A stretch of DNA of 64,000 nucleotides, taken from an uncultured Oscillibacter sp. Its GTDB lineage: Bacteria; Bacillota; Clostridia; Oscillospirales; Oscillospiraceae. The notes under the pieces are model-generated. The model saw nothing but the letters and a program-made list of their open reading frames with translations, was not told where the DNA came from and did no database searches. The position numbers and the translations under genes were made by a program. The stretch is from NCBI GenBank assembly GCA_905200545.1, contig CAJKKQ010000008.1, positions 1 through 64,000 on the forward strand. Direction: 5' to 3'. Within the stretch, counting starts at the first letter, position 1, and each line of letters opens with the position of its first letter. Below are positions 41,460 through 48,395 of this stretch, piece after piece.

Positions 41460-42356
41460 TTATTTCAGCCCGCGGACATGATCGGCTTCCACAGTCTCCC
41501 GGATGGCTTCTACCGCCTTGTCGCTGAGGCTGCAGAAGGGACGGCGGCAGGGGCCAACAGGATAGCCTGCCAGACGGGTTGCCGTCTTGGTAACGGTGTT
41601 GGGATTTCCGAACTTGAAGCAGTTGCGGATGGGGCGGATGCTGTCCTGCGCCTTCTTGGCCGCCTCCAGATCTCCCTGGACAAAGTAACGATAGATGGAC
41701 ACCATGGTCTCAGGGTAAATATTGGCCACCGCCGTAATGCCTCCGGCGCCGCCCGCCAGCAGGTTCCAGAGGATCAGAGCATCGTTGCCGGAGAGCACCC
41801 GGAAGTTCTCCGGATCCGTCAGCTCAATGTACTGCTTCATATTGTCGAAATTGCCGCTGCTGTCCTTCACGCCGATGATATTGTCGATCTTGCTCAGCCG
41901 GGCAACCGTATCGGGTGCAATGTTGTTGCCGGTGCGGGCGGGCATATTGTACATAACAATCGGCATATCCACAGCGCCGGCCAGCTCTGCGTAGTGATTG
42001 TAAATCTCCTCCTGGGAGATGGCTGCAAAGTAGGGACTGATCACCGACAGTACGTCAGCACCCAGTTCTTTCGCCTTCCGGGAAAGCCGGATCGTATCCG
42101 CTGTACCGGGCATCCCGGTACCGGCATACACCGGAACCCGTCCATCGGCGGCTTTGACCACCGCTTCAATGATGCGGAGTTTCTCCTCTTCGGAGAGGAT
42201 GTAGGCCTCGCCGTTGGTACCCAGGCAGAATACACCGTTTACACCCGCGGCGATCTGTCGGTCTACCTGCCGCTGGATCTCCTCCATGTTGAGGCTTTCA
42301 TCCTCATTCATGGAGGTTACCATTGCTGCTATAATACCCTTTGCCAGTTCCTTCAT
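41460..42356 (-). CDS. DHDPS/N-acetylneuraminate-lyase family aldolase (canonical)
   Basis: A 298-residue TIM-barrel aldolase with the full family active site: GTNGEAYILS (pyruvate-carboxylate binding), MYNMPARTGNN with the catalytic Tyr, GVKDSSGNFDNM with the Schiff-base Lys and GGAGGITAVANIYPE. It could be a 2-keto-3-deoxy-acid aldolase/dehydratase or a true DapA; the catabolic context makes the first more likely. Start at ATG 42356 (MKELAKGIIAAMVT); a GTG five codons earlier has no better ribosome site. Confidence 0.88.
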   Translation of the reverse strand: MKELAKGIIAAMVTSMNEDESLNMEEIQRQVDRQIAAGVNGVFCLGTNGEAYILSEEEKLRIIEAVVKAADGRVPVYAGTGMPGTADTIRLSRKAKELGADVLSVISPYFAAISQEEIYNHYAELAGAVDMPIVMYNMPARTGNNIAPDTVARLSKIDNIIGVKDSSGNFDNMKQYIELTDPENFRVLSGNDALILWNLLAGGAGGITAVANIYPETMVSIYRYFVQGDLEAAKKAQDSIRPIRNCFKFGNPNTVTKTATRLAGYPVGPCRRPFCSLSDKAVEAIRETVEADHVRGLK

Positions 42357-42386
42357 GATTTTCTCACTCACTTTCTACCGTTTATT

Positions 42387-43541
42387 TCACAGCAATTTTT
42401 GATAAATCTTTCGGGCATCATCCGCCGTCACAGGCCGGCAGTTGTTGACCAGCAACCGCTGCACCTCCATGCCGGATCTGACCAGATCCTCCAGATCCTC
42501 CGGAGACACGCCGTAGGGCTTCAGATCCGTCGGGATCTTCAGATCCGCCACAATCTCCTGGAGCTTGGCGATGATTCGATCCGCTTTTTCCTCCGTGCCG
42601 GCGATGATCTCTCCGGGATACACCGCATCGTAAATCTGCGCCAGGCGATCCGTACAGAAAGGCTTGTTGAATGCCATGCCTTCCGCCAACAGCATGGCGT
42701 TGGACACGCCGTGGGCGATGTGGTACTTCCCGCCCAGGGGATAAGCCAGCGCGTGAACGATGGTGGTACCGGAGTTGGCGATGGCTACACCACCGTAAAA
42801 GGCCGCCAGCAGCATGGCGCTTTTTTCCTCCTGCGCATCAGGATCAGCACAGGCCTTGACAATATTGCGAAAAATCAGCTTGCAGGCCTGCAGGGCAAAC
42901 AGATCACTGAACGGTGTGGCTTTGTTGGAGGTGTAGCATTCCATGGCATGAGCAAGTGCGTCAATACCCGTGGCAGCTGCAATGGAAAACGGCAGTCTCC
43001 GAATCATCTGCGGATCCAGGACCACATAATCGGAAATCATATCGGTATTGACGATTCCCACTTTCAGTTCCTTCTCCGGAACGCAGACTATACTGTTGGG
43101 CGTGGCCTCACTGCCGGTACCGGCAGTGGTGGGGATCATCAGGGTCCGGACGCTCTTGCGGGCAATCCCCGGATGATCCAGCAGGTCGAAGATCGTATAG
43201 GGGCTATGCACCAGGATGGAACACAGCTTGGCAATATCCATCACACTGCCGCCGCCCACTGCAATGATGAAGTCGGCCCCGCAACTCATGAAACGCTGGA
43301 TCACGGCATCCGCCTCATAAACCGTGGGTTCTGTAGCCAGATCGTCAAACAGGATCATGTCCGCTCCGGCCTCTCGGATCGCAGCCTCTACCGGTTCCGT
43401 CAGCCCCAGGGCCGTAATGCTCTTGTCTGTAAAGAGGGCAATCTTTTTTGCGCCCTCCTTCTGCAGGATCTCTGTCACTTTTTCCATTGCGCCGCTGCCT
43501 GCGTGGACAGACTTCGGCATAACCAGGGAATACCGTTCCAT
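42387..43541 (-). CDS. Iron-containing alcohol dehydrogenase
   Basis: A 384-residue group-III alcohol dehydrogenase. NAD-binding GGGSVMDIAK (~100), family signature TAGTGSEATPNSIV, and metal ligands in HALAHAMECYTS, HALAYPLGGKYHIAHGVSNAMLL. The AAGGAG site is too close to the first ATG (43553), so I place the start at ATG 43541 (MERYSLVMPKS) or the GTG just before it. It probably reduces or oxidises a hydroxy/aldehyde acid intermediate of this pathway (relatives include lactaldehyde and maleylacetate reductases). Confidence 0.9.
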   Translation of the reverse strand: MERYSLVMPKSVHAGSGAMEKVTEILQKEGAKKIALFTDKSITALGLTEPVEAAIREAGADMILFDDLATEPTVYEADAVIQRFMSCGADFIIAVGGGSVMDIAKLCSILVHSPYTIFDLLDHPGIARKSVRTLMIPTTAGTGSEATPNSIVCVPEKELKVGIVNTDMISDYVVLDPQMIRRLPFSIAAATGIDALAHAMECYTSNKATPFSDLFALQACKLIFRNIVKACADPDAQEEKSAMLLAAFYGGVAIANSGTTIVHALAYPLGGKYHIAHGVSNAMLLAEGMAFNKPFCTDRLAQIYDAVYPGEIIAGTEEKADRIIAKLQEIVADLKIPTDLKPYGVSPEDLEDLVRSGMEVQRLLVNNCRPVTADDARKIYQKLL

Positions 43542-43562
43542 CACGGTGTTCATCTCCTTCTC

Positions 43563-44603
43563 TCAGATTTTCCGGTGTTTGGCAAGTTCAATGGCATATT
43601 CAATGGCATTTCCCATACTGGTGGCGTTGGCCGTGCCTTTCCCCGCCTTGCCGAAGGCCGTTCCGTGATCCACAGAACTGCGGATAATGGGCAGGCCCAG
43701 CGTGATGTTAACACCGCTGATATCCGTCCAGCGTCCCTGGGCCTCGTCCCAGACAAAACCGGCCACCTTCAGGGGAATGTGCCCCTGGTCGTGATACATG
43801 GCCACCACGATATCGTACCATCCTCCCCGCGCCTTGGAGAACACACTGTCGGCAGGAACAGGGCCGTCCACTTGAATTCCCATGGCCGCCGCTTCCTGGA
43901 TCGCCGGGGTGATCTCTTCGATTTCCTCACAACCGAACATGCCATTCTCACCGGCATGGGGATTCAGTCCCGCAACAGCTACCCGCGGATTGGCAATTCC
44001 CAGATCCCGGCACGCCTGATCCGCCAAGCGGATTACTTCCAATACCCGATCCTTCTTCACTCGCCGGCAAGCCTCCAGCAATGACACATGGGTGGACACA
44101 TGTACGACCCGCAAATTTCCTGCGGTGAGCATCATGGTATAGTTACGGGTTCCTGTGTAATCCGCGTAAATCTCCGTGTGACCAGAGTAGTGATGGCCGG
44201 CCAGATTCAGGGCCTCCTTATTCAGCGGCCCCGTCACCGTAGCATCCGCCCGCCCATGCATGGCCAGATCAATGGCTGTGACCACGGCCTGAAACGCAGC
44301 CTCACCGCACATTGCCTGCACCGTCCCATACCGGAGTTTTGTGAGGTCAACACCTCCGATGTCCATTACATCCATCGTCCCAGGCTCAAATACTGCCTCC
44401 TCCGGGCCCTGAACCCGGCGCACCCGCAGCGAGCTGCCCACGATTCGAATTGCATCTTCCATGCATACTGCCGGCCCAATGACAAGAGGCCTGCACTTCC
44501 CATAGAGGGAAGCATCCGCCAGGCACTTTACCAATATTTCCGGTCCGATTCCCGCCGGATCTCCGGCCGTGATTGCCAGCAGTGGTCGATATTCCTGCGT
44601 CAA
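43563..44603 (-). CDS. PdxA-like 4-phospho-acid dehydrogenase
   Basis: A 346-residue NAD-dependent dehydrogenase of the PdxA family (LLAITAGDPAGIGPEIL; GHHYSGHTEIYADYTG; HVSLLEACRRVKKDRVLEVI; MYHDQGHIPLKVAGF), with the metal-binding His residues visible. Start: TTG 44603 with AGGAGG nine bases upstream, directly after the kinase stop; no ATG in this position. Next to a DUF1537 kinase, PdxA homologues (PdxA2) are known to oxidise D-threonate/erythronate 4-phosphate to dihydroxyacetone phosphate and CO2 rather than work in vitamin B6 synthesis, and that reading fits here. Confidence 0.88.
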   Translation of the reverse strand: MTQEYRPLLAITAGDPAGIGPEILVKCLADASLYGKCRPLVIGPAVCMEDAIRIVGSSLRVRRVQGPEEAVFEPGTMDVMDIGGVDLTKLRYGTVQAMCGEAAFQAVVTAIDLAMHGRADATVTGPLNKEALNLAGHHYSGHTEIYADYTGTRNYTMMLTAGNLRVVHVSTHVSLLEACRRVKKDRVLEVIRLADQACRDLGIANPRVAVAGLNPHAGENGMFGCEEIEEITPAIQEAAAMGIQVDGPVPADSVFSKARGGWYDIVVAMYHDQGHIPLKVAGFVWDEAQGRWTDISGVNITLGLPIIRSSVDHGTAFGKAGKGTANATSMGNAIEYAIELAKHRKI

Positions 44604-44604
44604 G

Positions 44605-45876
44605 TCAAATCGCCTCCTGTTTTGATCCTGCTTTTGACAAAAGTTCATAAATCTGCTCAAAGGTCTCTGTCTCTCCAAAACTGCCGGACTTGGTTACAAC
44701 CAATAGTTCTCCGCCGCTTTCCGGACGGATCCGTGCCAGCGGGATGCCCGGGAGGAGTTCACAGAGCAACTCCATGCCATCTGCTCCACAGCTTTGAAGA
44801 ATCTCATAGGCGGTGTCTCCGCCAGAGAGCACTACCGCACCGAAGCGGTGCCGGGGAAGCAGGCGCCGGATCACACCTCCCAGCGTCCTGGTAATCTCCT
44901 TGTTGGAAATCTCCCCATTCCCTCCAGCATCTCCAAATTCTTCACGTTTTCCGGTTTTCAGGGAATCCGTGGCCAGCACCAGTGCGCTGACGCCCGCTTG
45001 AAGGAATTCCTCGCACTGCTTATACGCAGCCTCCACTTCCTGGGAATCATGCTCCCGCAAACAGTTTTCTGCACTGATCCACACTGCCGCTGTCCCGGGC
45101 AGTTCCAGGAAGCGGGCACATTGCGTGCTGGTCACCGTATGGCAGCTTCCCAGCACAAAAATCAGCGGAGGTACACAGGTGGGAGTCGGTTCCTCCCTTG
45201 GAAGAATCCGCGCACGGGTCTGCCGGAGGGCTGCCGCAAAGCCGGACGTCCCCGCCAGCACCACATCATCACCCAGAGCCCGGACAGCCTTGGCCGTAAT
45301 CTCCAAGTCCTCCTGAGTCTCTCCGTCCACCAACAGCCTGCTGCAGCCCTGCTGGCATAGGCCACGCAGATAACCTGCTAAAAACAGTTCGCCCCGGCGG
45401 ACTTCCTCCACGCTGACATTTTGGAAGGCACTGCCACCACCCGCGTCCAACACAGGCAGTAAGTCCATTTCCCCTCCGTTGAGAGCGGAAGCCAACAGCC
45501 GTCCGCCAAGGATCCTGCGTCCCTGAGATGGGGTCGCAGGGGCCAGCAGCACCAGCGGTGTTTTCCATGCCGCAGCAGCCGCTTCCAGTTCTGCCGTCAC
45601 ATTTCCACGGAAGAGTGAGTCAATTTTTTTATAGAGACTGACTCCTTGCCGCTGCTGCTCTCGTAGCTTTGCCACCAGTTGATACACCGCGTCATACGCA
45701 GCCGAAGCCGTCAAAGGTCTGGAGTTGGTGTTAAGCGCCCAGATTCCTGCCTCATCGCCAACATGGCTCCGGGGGAGTCCCTGCAGGCAGACATATGCGT
45801 GTTCGTCCATGGGTTTCATGGAGATTGCAGTATCGCAGGCACCCGTCAGATCATCGGCTACGATTACGGTTCTCAT
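44605..45876 (-). CDS. DUF1537 four-carbon acid-sugar kinase (OtnK/DtnK type)
   Basis: A 423-residue kinase. The N-terminal domain has the acid-sugar site VIVADDLTGACDTAIS and KKIDSLFRGNVTAELEA; the C-terminal nucleotide domain has VVLSGGDTAYEILQSCG and PESGGELLVVTKSGSFGETETFEQI. Enzymes of this family phosphorylate D-threonate, D- or L-erythronate, or 3-oxo-tetronates at O-4. First gene of the 17-gene leftward run. The frame is open to 45909; ATG 45876 follows a GGGGGAGG site. Its product is expected to be the substrate of the PdxA-like enzyme that follows. Confidence 0.9.
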   Translation of the reverse strand: MRTVIVADDLTGACDTAISMKPMDEHAYVCLQGLPRSHVGDEAGIWALNTNSRPLTASAAYDAVYQLVAKLREQQRQGVSLYKKIDSLFRGNVTAELEAAAAAWKTPLVLLAPATPSQGRRILGGRLLASALNGGEMDLLPVLDAGGGSAFQNVSVEEVRRGELFLAGYLRGLCQQGCSRLLVDGETQEDLEITAKAVRALGDDVVLAGTSGFAAALRQTRARILPREEPTPTCVPPLIFVLGSCHTVTSTQCARFLELPGTAAVWISAENCLREHDSQEVEAAYKQCEEFLQAGVSALVLATDSLKTGKREEFGDAGGNGEISNKEITRTLGGVIRRLLPRHRFGAVVLSGGDTAYEILQSCGADGMELLCELLPGIPLARIRPESGGELLVVTKSGSFGETETFEQIYELLSKAGSKQEAI

Positions 45877-45910
45877 CCCCCTCCCCCTTTCTCTCATGGT
45901 GTGTCTCAAA

Positions 45911-45941
45911 ATAGAACGTTTTTCTTTTTGGATTGTTCTAT
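45911..45941. promoter_or_regulatory. Inverted repeat ATAGAAC-N17-GTTCTAT
   Basis: Arms at 45911-45917 and 45935-45941, at the probable transcription start of the catabolic run. A candidate operator, possibly for the divergent regulator. Confidence 0.35.
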
Positions 45942-45945
45942 AATG

Positions 45946-45974
45946 AGTATATAATATAAAAAATTGTTTGTAAA
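45946..45974 (-). promoter_or_regulatory. Promoter of the acid-catabolism gene run
   Basis: On the minus strand TTTACA (45969-45974), 17 bases, TATACT (45946-45951). The region 45920-46210 is the most AT-rich stretch of the window. No -24/-12 (sigma-54) element is visible. Confidence 0.7.
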
Positions 45975-46000
45975 TACTTGTTTAATCGTTAATTAGCACA

Positions 46001-46014
46001 ACGTTTTTAAACGT
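46001..46014. promoter_or_regulatory. Palindrome ACGTTTTTAAACGT
   Basis: Six-base arms ACGTTT/AAACGT around TT, about 40 bases upstream of the catabolic promoter's -10 and between the two divergent promoters. Suits an activator or repressor site; no protein can be assigned. Confidence 0.35.
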
Positions 46015-46138
46015 AAATTCTTGCGTGATTTATTTTGAAACAATTCGTGCTGCTGAATCCTGCGGCCATTTATGCGTTCTCCCCAGATGTTTTCTATGCT
46101 GTCTTATTTATATTCTCTGTATTTCGAGGATATTCCCC

Positions 46139-46167
46139 TTGTTTTCTCATCCATATTTTGCTATAAT
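46139..46167 (+). promoter_or_regulatory. Promoter of the PrpR-N regulator gene
   Basis: TTGTTT (46139-46144), 17 bases, TATAAT (46162-46167), giving a leader of about 40 bases before ATG 46214. Confidence 0.6.
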
Positions 46168-46213
46168 AGGCCTTGGAAGCAGAAATGTATTATTTTTAAA
46201 CAGTGGTGGTTAT

Positions 46214-48007
46214 ATGGATACTTCAAAGATTTCTCTTCTTTTAATTGCACCTTATCAATCCATGGCAGACAGCGTCATCGAGGCATGTCGGGATTATCCC
46301 AACATCTCTTTGGAAACGTTCATCGGCAATTTGGAAGATGGCATCAACTATTGTCTGGAATCCATGTCCATCCGGCATTATGACCTGATACTCTCCCGGG
46401 GCGGTACAGCCACGGCATTGCGGAAAACCGCATCCATTCCGGTGGTAGACGTGGATGTATCCGCCTATGACATGCTGCGGGCAATTCTGGCCGCCAAACA
46501 GTACGGCCGGGATTTCGTGGTGATCGGCTTTTCCAACATCACTATGCATGCACACCTGTTGGCTGAAACCACCGGCTGGGATTTGAAAATTTTCGAGATC
46601 AACAACAGCGACGATGCCCGGGAAATCGTCACCGCTCTTTACAACACAGACCCCCGTACTCTGATTGTCGGAGACGTAATCTCCAGCAACACCGCTGAGA
46701 GCCTGGGAATGAACAATATCCTCATTACCAGTGGAAAGGAAAGCATCTGCAAAGCTCTCAGTGAAGTGGAGACGCTTTTTGGCAATGCATCTATCGACCG
46801 GGAAAAGGCTCTGTTTTACAGAACGGTCCTGGATTATGCCGCAGAATCCGCGGTGGTCTATGACGAAGACGGGCAGTTGCTCTATACCAACCTTACCCGG
46901 ACCGGGCAGGGGGCGCTGAGCTTGCTGGATTCGTTACCCGACTTACTCCAGCAGCTGCGGCAGGAAGGCGCGCTGCTGACCCAGCTGCAGACAGAGGATG
47001 TCTGCGTATCCATTCGGGGGGTGCGCACTGGAGGTGTCCCTCCAATGTACATTTTCTGGCTCTCTCCCATGGACGCCTCTTTGGCTACCCTGACAGATGC
47101 GGTGACCATCAGCACGGATGGGATCCGCACACAATCGTCCCTGACAGACAGCAGTGAGTATCTTCTGCCTCTGTCTGAGCAAATGGCGGAGGTCTCCCCT
47201 CTTCTCCCTGGGGATTGCGTTTATATAGACAGCCCCTCTCTGGAGGCCAGTGCCTCCGCTGCAGCCTACATCCACACCCATTGCAAAGCGGAGGCTCACT
47301 CCATGATCACCGTCCGCTGCGGGCTCTTAACCCCGGAGGTCTGGCAAACATTCGTTGACAAGATCGCTTCTCCCAGCAGCACCGCTCCGCATACGATATA
47401 TCTTGAGGCTCTGGATCTGCTGCCTTCCGGATTACAAGGCGCTGTTGCTTTCACCATTGGAAAGCTGGAGTCCCGCTATGTGCTTCTCTCTTCTTCTTCC
47501 CAGAACTTATCCGGGTTGGTACACACGGGACAATTTAGCAAATCTCTCTATCTTCGGCTGTGTTCCCGCCGCATCCATATTCCTTCTCTTGCAGAACGCA
47601 GGAACGATATCCCGGTTTTTGCTCATTTTTTGATTCAGCAATATAACAAAAAGTATTTTAAGCAAATCATCGGCCTCCAGGAGGATACCTTGGCCCAGCT
47701 TCAGGCCTATGACTGGCCTATGGATGTCGATCAATTCGAACAGGTCATGCAGCAGCTGTTGCAGTCATCCAACGGGCACTATGTCTCCTCGGACAATCTT
47801 AGTCAGCTGCTGACAGCCTCAGAAGTGAACATGCCCGCATCCCCTGATGGAGAAATTGCCATCAGCGGTACATTGGAGGAGATGGAGCTTCAAATCATCC
47901 GCCAAGTAGTCAGGCAAGAACGTATGAATTACACCCACGCTGCCAAACGGCTGGGTATCAGCCGGAGTACCCTTTGGCGCAAGCTCTCGGAAAATCGCAG
48001 TGAATAA
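46214..48007 (+). CDS. PrpR-N/Fis-family regulator with degenerate AAA+ core
   Basis: A 597-residue regulator. Residues 1-195 are a PrpR_N sensor domain (DLILSRGGTATALRKTASIPVVDVDVSAYDMLRAI). A PAS-like part follows (FYRTVLDYAAESAVVYDEDGQLLYTN). Residues about 330-530 align with sigma-54 activator AAA+ domains (RIHIPSLAERRNDIPVFAHFLI; YDWPMDVDQFEQVMQQLL), but Walker A is replaced by YIDSPSLEASASAAAY, Walker B lacks its Asp-Glu and no GAFTGA loop is present. A Fis-type HTH (YTHAAKRLGISRSTLWRKLSE) ends the protein. It should not hydrolyse ATP or remodel sigma-54 RNA polymerase and probably controls the divergent catabolic genes as an ordinary DNA-binding regulator. Start ATG 46214; weak ribosome site GTGGTGG. 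Confidence 0.85.
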   Translation: MDTSKISLLLIAPYQSMADSVIEACRDYPNISLETFIGNLEDGINYCLESMSIRHYDLILSRGGTATALRKTASIPVVDVDVSAYDMLRAILAAKQYGRDFVVIGFSNITMHAHLLAETTGWDLKIFEINNSDDAREIVTALYNTDPRTLIVGDVISSNTAESLGMNNILITSGKESICKALSEVETLFGNASIDREKALFYRTVLDYAAESAVVYDEDGQLLYTNLTRTGQGALSLLDSLPDLLQQLRQEGALLTQLQTEDVCVSIRGVRTGGVPPMYIFWLSPMDASLATLTDAVTISTDGIRTQSSLTDSSEYLLPLSEQMAEVSPLLPGDCVYIDSPSLEASASAAAYIHTHCKAEAHSMITVRCGLLTPEVWQTFVDKIASPSSTAPHTIYLEALDLLPSGLQGAVAFTIGKLESRYVLLSSSSQNLSGLVHTGQFSKSLYLRLCSRRIHIPSLAERRNDIPVFAHFLIQQYNKKYFKQIIGLQEDTLAQLQAYDWPMDVDQFEQVMQQLLQSSNGHYVSSDNLSQLLTASEVNMPASPDGEIAISGTLEEMELQIIRQVVRQERMNYTHAAKRLGISRSTLWRKLSENRSE

Positions 48008-48052
48008 GTCCCAGCAGGAAAGCCCTTTCTATAAAATCGTGAAACAGCGGAT

Positions 48053-48093
48053 AAAACGCCCCCTGTACAGGCCCGCAGGCTTGTACAGGGGGC
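48053..48093 (-). terminator. Terminator of the blaI-blaR1-like operon
   Basis: GCCCCCTGTACA (48058-48069) pairs with TGTACAGGGGGC (48082-48093); on the minus strand it is followed by GTTTTAT. Little T-tract exists on the plus strand, so it serves the leftward operon. Between 48094 and 48395 I see no gene or other structure. Confidence 0.7.
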
Positions 48094-48395
48094 ATCATTG
48101 TAAACCGCCTCCATATGAGCAGAGAAGGGGAATGGAAACTTCTCCAGCGTATCATTTTCAAACGCATGGCCGGGAAAACCCACAAGCCCTCAGCACCGGG
48201 AACGTGCTCAAAGCATCTGGCGACTCAACTGAGCCCAGGCTCTCCCACACGCAGCCACACTTGCTTCCATGGCTGTCCCATGACACAGATGCCCAGCAGG
48301 CCCGGAACGGGAGGCTTTCTCCCCTTCCGGGCCCACTGGGCAATTTTTCCGGGATCCCATGGGCGCGGAAGCGGCCGCACCTGCTCCTGATCCCG

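Noticed and set aside
41079..44084. A 1001-codon open frame antisense to the catabolic genes
   Set aside because: It crosses four convincing enzymes on the other strand and has no recognisable domain; typical GC-rich shadow.
35060..45876. Sulfonate (sulfolactate, isethionate) degradation as the pathway feeding the sulfite reductase
   Set aside because: No SuyAB, Xsc, IslA-type or other sulfo-lyase gene is present; kept only as a remote possibility in a finding.
48094..48395. Short open frames on both strands downstream of the regulator
   Set aside because: No ribosome site, no domain, skewed composition; left as intergenic.
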